From WRGA01 sp031553395 (GTDB taxonomy: Bacteria; Bacteroidota; Bacteroidia; Bacteroidales; WRGA01), in assembly GCA_031553395.1 (NCBI GenBank), contig JAVBLR010000009.1, forward strand, positions 62,001-126,000: DNA of 64,000 nucleotides. The letters are read 5' to 3'. Of the stretch, positions 56,026-64,000 are shown in pieces. The notes beneath the pieces were generated by a model. The model saw only the letters and a list, made by a program, of their open reading frames with translations. It was not told the DNA's origin and searched no databases. How positions within the stretch are numbered: position 1 is the first letter of the stretch; the number at the start of each line of letters is the position of its first letter. A program made the translations under genes and the position numbers.

Positions 56026-58473
56026 TCACATTTCCACAACGGTAATTCCGGCACCTCCAAACTGTACATGTTCGTCCCGGAAGCGTTTTACGCCGGGTAC
56101 TGTTTGTAAATATTCCCGAATAACTTGCCGCAATGCTCCTGTTCCTGTTCCATGAAGGATGCGTACTTGCGAAACACCAACCAACAACGCATCATCTACA
56201 AAATACATCACAGCCTGCAACGCATCATTCCCACGCATGCCGCGAACATCAATTTCCTGTTTAAAATTAAGTTTACGTTGATACATTTCATCCGCAGTTT
56301 GTTCACTTACAAACGTATTTTTTGATGTTTCCCGCTTAATTTGGCTTTTACTTACTTTCTCTAATTTCTCTAATTTTACAGTCGATTTTAACATTCCAAA
56401 AACAACAAGGGCTGATTTTCCTTGAATTTCAATGATTTGTCCTATAGATGTTTGTCCTTTTAACCGGACATTATCACCGGATTCAATTACTTCAGGTTTG
56501 AAATCAACCGGTTTTTGTTCTTTCTTTTTATTGATTTTACTATTCCGATTCAATAATTTATTCGGAATTTTAGTAGTTGATTTTTCTTCAAATAAATCAG
56601 TTTTAAAGGATTCTAGATTTTTCCGGATTTCCTTTGTCTTTTCCTTTTCTGCTTGAACTTCTTTGATTTGACGAATGGTATTTTCTATTTTGGCATTCGT
56701 TTCGGAAAGGATATGTTGTGCTTCAGCTTTGGCTTGTACTATAATTTCTTTTTGCTTTTTTTCTGTATCCTGAATATCCTTTTCATAACGCTCGGTTAAT
56801 TCTTCCAATCGTTTTTCTTTTTGACGTATATTTTGACGCTTACTTTCCCAGTAGCGTTTGTCGCGAACAATATCTTGCAAGTATTTATCCATGTTGATAT
56901 ATTCGGCGCCAACTTTTTCCGAAGCATCGGCAATAACATCTTCGGGCAATCCGATTTTACGGGCAATTTCAATGGCAAAGGAACTTCCCGGATTACCGAT
57001 GGACAGTTTGAATAACGGTTGCATCAAATGTCTGTCGTAAAGCATGGCTCCGTTGATGATACCTTCGTTTTCTTCGGCAAAATGTTTCAGATTTTGATAG
57101 TGGGTAGTAATGATACCAAAAGATTGATTCTCGTTGAAACGTTTCAGTACGGCTTCGGCAATGGCGCCACCAATTTGAGGTTCTGTTCCGCCGCCAAATT
57201 CATCAATCAGCAATAATGTTTTGTTATTGCTGTTCCGGATAAAAAATTTCATATTGGTGAGATGAGAGCTATATGTACTCAAATCATTTTCAATTGATTG
57301 CTCATCACCAATATCTATAAATATTTTTTCAAAAATTCCTGTTTTTGAATTTTCTTTTAGTGGAATCAACATGCCACACTGTAGCATATATTGCAATAAT
57401 CCGGCTGTTTTCAGGCAAACGGATTTTCCGCCTGCATTTGCTCCTGATATGATTAAAAGCCGTTGTTTTTCATTCAATAGAATTTCCAACGGAACGACTT
57501 TTTTTCCTTGTCTTTGTAAAGACAACCACAATAATGGATGAATAGCTTCTACCCAATCCATTTGTTGTTTATCTTCGATTGTGGGCTTGATTGCATTTAT
57601 CTGAATACCAAATAAAGCTTTCGCGCGGATAAAATCAATAATTGCCAAAAAATCATAGGATTGCAAGATTTCATCAATAAACGGACGCAATATATTGGCA
57701 AATTCAACCAAAATGCGGATAATTTCCCGGCGTTCTTCATTTTCAAGTTCACGTACACGATTATTTGCTTCAACAACTTCGGCTGGTTCGATAAATACGG
57801 TTTTTCCACTTGCTGATTCGTCGTGAACTATCCCTTTGATCTTTCGTTTAAATGCAGGGGAGATTGGAATAACTAATCGTCCGTCACGCATAGATGGAGC
57901 GACATCTTTATCTACCAACCCTTCTGATTGGGCAGCACGAAGAATACTATTTAAACTTTTCGAAATCCCGTTTATTGTTCGTGTTAATTCCTGTCTGATA
58001 CGAGACAATTCGGAAGATGCATTGTCTTTTATTCGTCCGAATTTATCTAAAATGGTGTCAATCTTTGTCAGTAATTGAGGAAATACAGAAACATCTCCGG
58101 CTAATTCAGCCAGTGCTTTGTAAATCGGTTCCTCATCATCAATATGAAAAAAATGAACAATATCCCGGATTGTTTCCAACGAACGGCGAAGGTCGAACAA
58201 TTCATTTTCGTCCAAATAAAGTCCTTCCACCCGGATTTTTTTTAATCCTTCCCGGCAATCAAAAAAATAATTGGCAGGGAATGTGTCTTCTTCTTGTATT
58301 ATCCGAACAAATTCTTCTGTTTGAATTAATTGAGTGGAAATAATGCGATAATCTGGAGAAAATTGCATCAAGTCGACTTTTTCTTCTCCTAAATTACTCA
58401 GGCATTTCTCCTTTATTAATTGACGGATTTTATTGAATTCTATTTTCTGTTCGAAGTTCTGAGGATAAACCAT
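56026..58473 (-). CDS. mutS2: Endonuclease MutS2
   Basis: The 815-residue protein lacks the mismatch-recognition domain of MutS1. The clamp and core region spans residues 1-320; the ATPase domain has Walker A ISGANAGGKSVCLKT, the Walker B LLLIDEFGGGTEP and the MutS signature STYSSHLTNM, followed by a long charged coiled coil (residues about 500-640). The C-terminal Smr nuclease domain has IDVRGMRGNDALQAV and HGTGTGALRQV. In bacteria MutS2 acts on branched DNA or on collided ribosomes as RqcU; which applies here is not known. No terminator or partner is near; the gene is separate from uvrA. Confidence 0.95.
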   Translation of the reverse strand: MVYPQNFEQKIEFNKIRQLIKEKCLSNLGEEKVDLMQFSPDYRIISTQLIQTEEFVRIIQEEDTFPANYFFDCREGLKKIRVEGLYLDENELFDLRRSLETIRDIVHFFHIDDEEPIYKALAELAGDVSVFPQLLTKIDTILDKFGRIKDNASSELSRIRQELTRTINGISKSLNSILRAAQSEGLVDKDVAPSMRDGRLVIPISPAFKRKIKGIVHDESASGKTVFIEPAEVVEANNRVRELENEERREIIRILVEFANILRPFIDEILQSYDFLAIIDFIRAKALFGIQINAIKPTIEDKQQMDWVEAIHPLLWLSLQRQGKKVVPLEILLNEKQRLLIISGANAGGKSVCLKTAGLLQYMLQCGMLIPLKENSKTGIFEKIFIDIGDEQSIENDLSTYSSHLTNMKFFIRNSNNKTLLLIDEFGGGTEPQIGGAIAEAVLKRFNENQSFGIITTHYQNLKHFAEENEGIINGAMLYDRHLMQPLFKLSIGNPGSSFAIEIARKIGLPEDVIADASEKVGAEYINMDKYLQDIVRDKRYWESKRQNIRQKEKRLEELTERYEKDIQDTEKKQKEIIVQAKAEAQHILSETNAKIENTIRQIKEVQAEKEKTKEIRKNLESFKTDLFEEKSTTKIPNKLLNRNSKINKKKEQKPVDFKPEVIESGDNVRLKGQTSIGQIIEIQGKSALVVFGMLKSTVKLEKLEKVSKSQIKRETSKNTFVSEQTADEMYQRKLNFKQEIDVRGMRGNDALQAVMYFVDDALLVGVSQVRILHGTGTGALRQVIREYLQTVPGVKRFRDEHVQFGGAGITVVEM

Positions 58474-58641
58474 TTTCAGTTACAAATGGAGTTTTTAAAA
58501 GTTTCTTATTTACCGGTTTTTCGGTTAATTTTCCTGTAAGCAATATCCTAAAATTATACTTGAGAGGTTTTGTATTTTCCGAATTATCAAGACACGAAAG
58601 TAGAACATTTTCCTGACATTTTTACTCACAGTTATAAAAAT

Positions 58642-58674
58642 AAAACAACCACCTCAAAAAGAGATGGTTGTTTT
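58642..58674. terminator. Hairpin terminator between mutS2 and galM
   Basis: AAAACAACCACCTC (58642-58655) and GAGATGGTTGTTTT (58661-58674) pair with one mismatch and have A/T runs outside. It ends the galM operon on the minus strand, as it is 30 bases beyond the galM stop. Confidence 0.8.
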
Positions 58675-58702
58675 ATTTGAAATAATATATTCTTAGCAAG
58701 AT

Positions 58703-59878
58703 TTATTTTTCCACACCAAATTTATAAATACATCTGCTTGTATATTTATCGCCAGGTTTTAACACTGTGCTTGGAAAATTCGGTTGATTCGGAGAATCAG
58801 GATAATGTTGAGTTTCCAAACAGAATCCGGCTCTTTTGTTGTACACAATTCCTTTCTTTCCGGTTAAAGAACCATCCAAGAAATTTCCTGTGTAGAATTG
58901 CACTCCTGGTTCTACTGTGTAAACTTCTAATGAAATTCCGGTAGAAGGACAAACAACTTTACAGCCCAGCATATTTATATCTCCCGGTTTATTGAAAATC
59001 CAGTTATGGTCATAACCTCCGGCTAATTTTAATTGAACAAATGTTGTATCATCAATTCTCGCTCCAATGGCTGTTGGTGTAGTAAAATCCATCGGTGTAC
59101 CTTTTACCGGATCTATTTTCCCGGTTGGAATCATAACTTCATTTACAGGCGTAAATGTATTGCAATCCATAAATGCAACATGGTCAAGAATGGTATTCTC
59201 AGGATTTCCCGATAAATTGAAATAAGAATGATTGGTTAAATTTACAATTGTAGGCTTATCAGTTTCTGCTTCATAAGAAATATCAATAGCATTGTCATTT
59301 GTAAGTTTATAGATAACTTTTACATTCAAGTTTCCGGGATAACCATTTTCTCCATCTTTGGATAAATATTTGCATTCCAATGTTGTAGAATCAATTTGAG
59401 TAATATCAAACATCTGATACTGAAAACCGGTTGTTCCGCCATGCAATGAATTTTCCCCATTGTTGATGGTTAATTGATAATCAACACCATCTAATTTGAA
59501 TTTACCTTTGGCAATCCGGTTTCCATAACGGCCAATTGCCGCTCCGAAATCAGTTTTGTTATTCAGATAACCATCTTTGTTATCAAAGCCCAATACAACA
59601 TCTTTCATTTCTCCGTTTTTATCCGGAACCATTACAGATACAATCCGAGCGCCATAATTCATTACACAAACTTCTACTCCGTTTGCATTTTTCATTACAT
59701 ACAGATTGTTTTCCTTCCCATCATTATCTCCTTTAAAAGAAGAAGTCAATAATCCAGATTTTGTTGCTTCTTCTGTTGATGAAGATGCTGCCGAATCATC
59801 TTGCTTTTTAGCACTATTATTGCACGAAGCAAATATTAATAGTGCCGATACTCCGGCTAATAAAATTTTTCGAGTCAT
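58703..59878 (-). CDS. galM: Aldose 1-epimerase, lipoprotein form
   Basis: Interconverts alpha and beta anomers of aldoses. The 391-residue protein is exported: the signal peptide ends in the lipobox FASC (Cys19), followed by a Ser/Glu-rich spacer to about residue 45. The catalytic domain has FGAAIGRYGNRIAKGKF, NSLHGGTTGFQ, the His of LTNHSYFNLSG and the catalytic Glu in GFCLETQHYPDSPN. Being last in the arabinose operon, it is likely to act on released arabinose outside the cytoplasm before uptake. That placement is inferred from the signal peptide and the operon. Confidence 0.94.
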   Translation of the reverse strand: MTRKILLAGVSALLIFASCNNSAKKQDDSAASSSTEEATKSGLLTSSFKGDNDGKENNLYVMKNANGVEVCVMNYGARIVSVMVPDKNGEMKDVVLGFDNKDGYLNNKTDFGAAIGRYGNRIAKGKFKLDGVDYQLTINNGENSLHGGTTGFQYQMFDITQIDSTTLECKYLSKDGENGYPGNLNVKVIYKLTNDNAIDISYEAETDKPTIVNLTNHSYFNLSGNPENTILDHVAFMDCNTFTPVNEVMIPTGKIDPVKGTPMDFTTPTAIGARIDDTTFVQLKLAGGYDHNWIFNKPGDINMLGCKVVCPSTGISLEVYTVEPGVQFYTGNFLDGSLTGKKGIVYNKRAGFCLETQHYPDSPNQPNFPSTVLKPGDKYTSRCIYKFGVEK

Positions 59879-59890
59879 AATTTATTTTTT

Positions 59891-59995
59891 AATATGCTAA
59901 TTTTCTAATATGCCAATGTACCAATTGCTTAATGTGTTAATAAATATTGATTGTATTTTAATTAACGCATTAGCATATCAGCACATTAGATCATT
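59891..59995. repeat. Inverted repeat of ATATGCTAAT/GCCAAT words, copy 1 (galM-symporter gap)
   Basis: AATATGCTAA, AATATGCCAATGTACCAAT and AATGTGTTAAT on the left pair loosely with ATTAACGCATTAGCATATC and CACATTAGATC on the right. The wording is the same as in the gaps at 61761-61852 and 63510-63586. It fills the space between the symporter stop and galM ATG. Confidence 0.65.
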
Positions 59996-60001
59996 GATTT
60001 T

Positions 60002-61747
60002 TTACCAGAAATACCAATAAAACAATGCACAAAGAATAACAACTCCGAGTGATGCAACGATATCCCACTTGTTCCAGCTCTTTGCAATTTGTTTCTTGTA
60101 TTCTTTTGTGAAAGTGATAGCCTCTATCTGTTGAGCAGTTGGTTTTGGTGTAAAGAATGACACTACAACCATCATTAGCATGATGAAAACAAGTAACCAT
60201 ATTTCAAAGATAAGCCAGTTCGTTTGCCAGAACCAAGCTGTAGATTCCCATGCCCAGCCTGCCATAGCCTTTGTTCCTGTATCTGTAAAGATGTTTGTCA
60301 GCAAGCGAAGCATACCGATGATAAATCCTCCAATCATACCCCATTCACCAGCTTTGGGCGTAATCTTTTTGGAAAATATACCCAATGCAAATACGGCTAC
60401 CATCGCAGGTGCAAGCAACGATTGAATCCCTTGCAGATAAGAGTAAAGGCTACCAAGACTCATCATAATTGGTATCCATACTATACCAAGTATAACGACT
60501 ACAATCGTAGCAATACGACCAGCCAAAACGTATGTGCTTTCGCTTTTATCTTTGAACTTCGGCTTATAGAAATCTTCTGTAAATAGTGTTGCACAAGAAT
60601 TGAAGAATGCTGCTAAGGAAGCGACCAATGCCGATATAAAACCTATGGTAACAATACCTTTTACTCCAGCAGGTAAAACAAATTTTACCATTGACCCGAA
60701 GGCCGTATCAGGGTCGTTCAAAGTAAAACCACTGTCAGGGCGAGCAGCCAATGCAGCGGCTACCATACCCGGTATCAAGAACATAAATACAGGCAACAGT
60801 TTGAAATAACCGGCAGCGATCGTACCTCTGCGTGCACGTTTCATTACTACTTCGTTTGATTCACCTTTACGTTGTCCGAGTACACGTTGAACGATATGTT
60901 GGTCGGTACACCAATACCAGAAACCAATAATTGATGCTCCGATAAATACCCAGAAACCGGGATATTCATCATATAGCGGATCGCCCGTTTGGAAATGGAA
61001 CATGTGGTTTGTTCCGTATGCAACACCATCTTTTCCTACGTTCAGCGTTTTGGAATAGTCAATCATTGCAGCCCAACCTTCAGGGATACTGCCGCCTCCA
61101 AGTGCTGCTAATCCCAAGAAAAGCACAAGAAATGAACCAAGAATAAGTATAGGCGTTTGAATTGCCGACAATGTCATTACACCTTTCATCCCTCCGAGAA
61201 CGGTAAAGATACCTGTTAAAACTATCAAGCCGATTGCCCCATACCAGAAAGGCAAGCCAAGAAGACTTTCCATAAAGATACCGCCGGTAAATGCTGTAAC
61301 ACTAACTTTGGTCAGCACGTATGCAACAAGAGTAATGATAGATAGCCACGAGCCTGTAGCAGGTGTGTAACGATATTTGAGGAAGTCAGGCATGGTGATG
61401 ATTTTCCCCATCTTATTATTCATCAATTGATAGAAAGGTACAAAAAGCCAACCCAAGATGAGTATCATCCAACCTTGCATTTCCCAGTGTGCCATACCTA
61501 CACCGGCTTTTGCACCTGTTCCGGCAAGTCCTACAAGGTGTTCCGAGCCAATATTTGCAGCAAAAATAGCTGCACCAATAATGTACCAAGGTTCGCCTTT
61601 ACCAAATAAGTAATCTTCGCTGCTAGCTCCCTTTTGTAAACGTTTGTCTTTTTGTATAGAACGCCAAACAGCCCATGTTACTGCTAATATTCCGACTCCG
61701 AGAATCAGCCAGTCAAGCCAAATAAATTCATGTGAATTCCAATTCAT
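60002..61747 (-). CDS. Sodium:solute symporter (SGLT type), probable arabinose transporter
   Basis: A 581-residue SSS-family symporter with about 14 helices. Conserved features are the first sodium-site region AAIFAANIGSEHLVGLAGTGAKAG, the GAIGLIVLTGIFTVLGGMKGVM block, CTDQHIVQRVLGQR and the later sodium site SALVASLAAFFNSCATLFTEDFYKP. It resembles galactose/glucose SGLT proteins. Between araB and galM it probably imports L-arabinose, as AraT does in gut Bacteroides; this assignment rests on position. Confidence 0.9.
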   Translation of the reverse strand: MNWNSHEFIWLDWLILGVGILAVTWAVWRSIQKDKRLQKGASSEDYLFGKGEPWYIIGAAIFAANIGSEHLVGLAGTGAKAGVGMAHWEMQGWMILILGWLFVPFYQLMNNKMGKIITMPDFLKYRYTPATGSWLSIITLVAYVLTKVSVTAFTGGIFMESLLGLPFWYGAIGLIVLTGIFTVLGGMKGVMTLSAIQTPILILGSFLVLFLGLAALGGGSIPEGWAAMIDYSKTLNVGKDGVAYGTNHMFHFQTGDPLYDEYPGFWVFIGASIIGFWYWCTDQHIVQRVLGQRKGESNEVVMKRARRGTIAAGYFKLLPVFMFLIPGMVAAALAARPDSGFTLNDPDTAFGSMVKFVLPAGVKGIVTIGFISALVASLAAFFNSCATLFTEDFYKPKFKDKSESTYVLAGRIATIVVVILGIVWIPIMMSLGSLYSYLQGIQSLLAPAMVAVFALGIFSKKITPKAGEWGMIGGFIIGMLRLLTNIFTDTGTKAMAGWAWESTAWFWQTNWLIFEIWLLVFIMLMMVVVSFFTPKPTAQQIEAITFTKEYKKQIAKSWNKWDIVASLGVVILCALFYWYFW

Positions 61748-61760
61748 AATATTTAATTAT

Positions 61761-61852
61761 TTAATGTGTCAATTATTCAATATGCCGATGTGCCAATTAA
61801 AATACGATCAACATTCATTGGCATATTGGCATATTATTTTATTGGCATATTG
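61761..61852. repeat. Inverted repeat of TTGGCATA words, copy 2 (araB-symporter gap)
   Basis: AATGTGTCAATTATTCAATATGCC-like left arm (AATATGCCGATGTGCCAATT) pairs with CATTGGCATATTGGCATATT and TTATTGGCATATTG on the right. The repeat overlaps the last codons and stop of araB (stop at 61839-61841). Confidence 0.7.
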
Positions 61853-63503
61853 TTTCTGTGAATTTACCGACTTGTTGGTACTTTTTGTACAATTCGGCAT
61901 ATAATTTATGATTTTCCTTATTCGGATAATATTCGAAAGCGAAACCTTGTCCCATTGCTTTTTGAGCTTTTTCCACAGTCGGATACACTCCGGCAACAAC
62001 TGCGCCGAACATAGCCGCTCCAAAAGCACAAGCTTGTTCTGATTTTGCTACTTTAATTGGCATTCCCAATACATCGGCCAATGTTTGCATCACAAAAGGC
62101 GATTTCAAAGAAATTCCACCAATACCAATAACTTCTTTGATTTCAATTCCATTTTCAAGGAAACGGTCTACAATTGCTTTAGAACCAAATGCAGTAGCTT
62201 CAACCAATGCACGGAAAATAAGAGGCGCTGTGCTTCCTAAAGTTAATCCGGTAATTGAGCCTTTTAATAATTGATTTGCATCCGGCGTGCGACGACCATT
62301 CATCCAATCGGTTGCAATGATGGTACTTTCACTTACAGGGATTTTTTCAGCTTCTTTTGTTAATTCAGGAATAATACTGTCAGTAACTTCTGCAATCAGT
62401 TTTTCCTTTGTTTCCAAATCAATCAGATTTGATTTACCGATCAATTGACGAACCGGCCATTCCAATACACGTTTAAACCAAGCATAAATATCTCCGAATC
62501 CTGATTGACCGGCTTCCAGACCAACCATTCCAGGAATTACCGAGCCATCTACTTGTCCGCAAATACCTGGAATCAGTTTGTTGCCAATTTCATTGTAGGG
62601 AACTGCCATAATATCGCAGGTGGAAGTTCCGATTACACGAACAAAATCGCCCGGTTTAATTTGTGCGCCAACTGCTCCCATGTGGCAATCGAAAGCGCCA
62701 ACTGCAACAGCAACATTAGTAGTCAAACCTAAACGTTTCGCCCATTCTTCAGTTAAGTTTCCAACTTTTACATCACTTGGAAAAGTTTCAGAATATAAAC
62801 GCGAACGATATCCGGCAAGGATTGGATCTAATTTTGTCAGAAATTCTTCCGAAGGCAATCCGTTCCATGATTTATGCCACATTGCTTTATGTCCGGATGC
62901 GCAACGGCTTCTTGGCATCGTTTCCGGTTTACAATTTCCAGTAATCAATCCAGGTAGCCAATCGCAATGTTCTACCCATGAATAGGCGGCCTTGCGAACT
63001 TTCTCATCTTCGCGAAGAACATGTAGCATTTTTGCCCATACCCATTCGGATGAATAAATACCTCCTTCGTAAGCTGTATAATCAATTTTCCATTTTTTAG
63101 CCAACGAATTTATTTCGGCAGCTTCTTTAATAGCTGTATGGTCTTTCCACAATACGAACATCGCATTGGGATTTTCTGCAAATTCAGGAAGCAAAGCTAA
63201 TGGGGTTCCATCTTTATCGGTCAATACAGGTGTTGAACCGGTTGTATCAAATGCCATTCCTACTACATTTTCGGCAGTTCCGGCAGGAGATTTTGATAAA
63301 GCTTCTTTGACTGTTGCTTCCAATCCTTCGATATAATCAAGCGGATGCTGACGATATTGATTTGCTTTAGGGTCGCAATATTTTCCTTCCATCCAACGAG
63401 GATAATATTTTACTGCCGTAGCAATTTCTTTCCCGTTTGATGCATCTGTAATAATAGCCCGGCAGGAGTCCGAGCCGTAGTCTAATCCTATAATGTACTT
63501 CAT
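61839..63503 (-). CDS. araB: Ribulokinase
   Basis: Phosphorylates L-ribulose to L-ribulose 5-phosphate. The 554-residue FGGY-family kinase has the N-terminal IGLDYGSDSCRAIITDA, AFDTTGSTPVLTD, WKDHTAIKEA, the conserved GNCKPETMPRSRCASGHKAMWH, and the C-terminal ATP-binding block QACAFGAAMFGAVVAG. The length is typical of bacterial AraB. It is behind araA on the minus strand and precedes the symporter and galM genes. Confidence 0.96.
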   Translation of the reverse strand: MKYIIGLDYGSDSCRAIITDASNGKEIATAVKYYPRWMEGKYCDPKANQYRQHPLDYIEGLEATVKEALSKSPAGTAENVVGMAFDTTGSTPVLTDKDGTPLALLPEFAENPNAMFVLWKDHTAIKEAAEINSLAKKWKIDYTAYEGGIYSSEWVWAKMLHVLREDEKVRKAAYSWVEHCDWLPGLITGNCKPETMPRSRCASGHKAMWHKSWNGLPSEEFLTKLDPILAGYRSRLYSETFPSDVKVGNLTEEWAKRLGLTTNVAVAVGAFDCHMGAVGAQIKPGDFVRVIGTSTCDIMAVPYNEIGNKLIPGICGQVDGSVIPGMVGLEAGQSGFGDIYAWFKRVLEWPVRQLIGKSNLIDLETKEKLIAEVTDSIIPELTKEAEKIPVSESTIIATDWMNGRRTPDANQLLKGSITGLTLGSTAPLIFRALVEATAFGSKAIVDRFLENGIEIKEVIGIGGISLKSPFVMQTLADVLGMPIKVAKSEQACAFGAAMFGAVVAGVYPTVEKAQKAMGQGFAFEYYPNKENHKLYAELYKKYQQVGKFTETICQ

Positions 63504-63509
63504 GATTTC

Positions 63510-63586
63510 AATGTGTCAATTAGTTAATATGCCAATATGCCAATAAAAACCCTAATTGGCACATTGGCATATTGATTCATTGGCAA
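63510..63586. repeat. Inverted repeat of TTGGCATA words, copy 3 (araA-araB gap)
   Basis: AATATGCCAATATGCCAAT (63527-63545) and ATTGGCACATTGGCATATT (63555-63573) form a nearly perfect 19-base stem. The araA stop begins directly after it (63588). Confidence 0.75.
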
Positions 63587-63587
63587 A

Positions 63588-64000
63588 TTATCGTAGTGCT
63601 TTATTCAGCATATAATAAACTTCGTTATTTCTCAAATCTTGACGGAATTGGCGGATAGTCGTGTTTTTGTCGATAATCAACATTTCGATATCAGCAATTT
63701 CAGCATAATCTTCCATCATTTCGGTGGTAAGAGAGAATGAGAAACATGAATGGTGAGTACCTCCGGCCAAAATCCATGCTCCCGCGCCTATTTCAAAGTT
63801 TGGCATCGGTTTCCACAGAGCACAGGCAACAGGAAGTTTCGGAAGCGGTTTCGGCTCTCTAACATCAACCTCATTCACAATCATCCGGAAACGGTTACCC
63901 ATATCTACTATGGTTGCAGCAACTCCTTCTCCTTTATGAGCCTGGAAAACCAAACGGGCACATGTGCGCGCATCTCCGATTCCAAGGAAATGAACTTCGA
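63588..64000 (-). CDS. araA: L-arabinose isomerase, partial (C-terminal 136 residues)
   Basis: Converts L-arabinose to L-ribulose. The frame stays open to the right edge of the window on the minus strand, so only about the last quarter of the roughly 500-residue protein is visible; the upstream end, with the remaining active-site residues, lies outside. The visible part begins EVHFLGIGDARTCARLVFQA and contains NRFRMIVNEVDV and the paired histidines of LAGGTHHSCFSFSLTTEM (one binds the Mn2+), ending VYYMLNKALR. The motif order fits AraA of Bacteroidota. It starts the visible arabinose operon araA-araB-symporter-galM. Confidence 0.93.
   Translation of the reverse strand, partial: EVHFLGIGDARTCARLVFQAHKGEGVAATIVDMGNRFRMIVNEVDVREPKPLPKLPVACALWKPMPNFEIGAGAWILAGGTHHSCFSFSLTTEMMEDYAEIADIEMLIIDKNTTIRQFRQDLRNNEVYYMLNKALR

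Overview
The window is a 64 kb piece of the chromosome of an AT-rich Bacteroidota bacterium, most likely of the order Bacteroidales. Four things point there. Many gene starts and the tRNA cluster have the Bacteroidota -7 promoter box TAnnTTTG. Shine-Dalgarno sequences are almost absent, with one clear exception at purC. The protein families are typical of the group: lipoproteins with a DUF4988/collagen-like stem, DUF5715, a Nudix-type sugar regulator, a lipoprotein aldose epimerase and a short MiaA. No rRNA operon, prophage, integrase, transposase or CRISPR array is visible. Genus cannot be fixed from the sequence alone.

Layout. 1-3.5 kb: end of glmS converging on an ABC-F ATPase. 3.7-11.7 kb: a long minus-strand series reading phoH (frameshifted), a UbiA-type polyprenyl-phosphate phosphoribosyltransferase-like enzyme, a 24-codon small ORF, two tandemly duplicated GT-C-like membrane proteins, a HAD-IB phosphatase, purC, aroE and a coiled-coil membrane-anchored protein. 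The UbiA/GT-C/GT-C/HAD part looks like a lipid-linked pentose pathway. 12-20.7 kb: plus-strand housekeeping genes (DUF5715 peptidase-like lipoprotein, truA, rlmI, miaA, thioesterase, dprA, nadE), with a small independently transcribed RNA at 14.9 kb and terC on the other strand. 20.8-22.5 kb: a divergent pair, ferredoxin-domain protein and Crp/Fnr regulator, possibly a redox or nitrosative-stress module. 22.5-26.8 kb: a large collagen-repeat lipoprotein and an S24-type repressor around a very AT-rich 0.7 kb gap. 26.9-29 kb: folP-cdaA and a tRNA-Gly/Leu/Leu cluster. 29-35.5 kb: secreted proteins of unknown role, an orphan UDP-sugar dehydrogenase, a frameshifted retropepsin-like protein and an MBL-fold hydrolase. 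35.8-39.3 kb: tig-clpP-clpX. 39.5-44.8 kb: a complete xylose operon (Nudix-type regulator, xylB, xylA, xylE-like symporter). 45-47.8 kb: ppdK. 48-51.5 kb: a Tat-exported Gfo/Idh oxidoreductase and an LVIVD lipoprotein plus outer-membrane barrel pair. 51.6-58.5 kb: FKBP isomerase, an unknown exported protein, uvrA and mutS2. 58.7-64 kb: an arabinose operon (araA partial, araB, sodium/sugar symporter, lipoprotein aldose 1-epimerase).

Metabolically the two pentose operons give D-xylose and L-arabinose uptake and conversion to D-xylulose 5-phosphate and L-ribulose 5-phosphate, and ppdK links pyruvate and PEP. The intergenic space is unusually rich in structure. There is a 95-bp cassette with a 24-codon reading frame that occurs twice, each time directly in front of a start codon; palindromic elements with similar ends but different cores; three related inverted repeats in the gaps of the arabinose operon; and several palindromes built from short repeated words. 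Two genes, phoH and the retropepsin, carry frameshifts in A-rich tracts, which may be real or sequencing errors.
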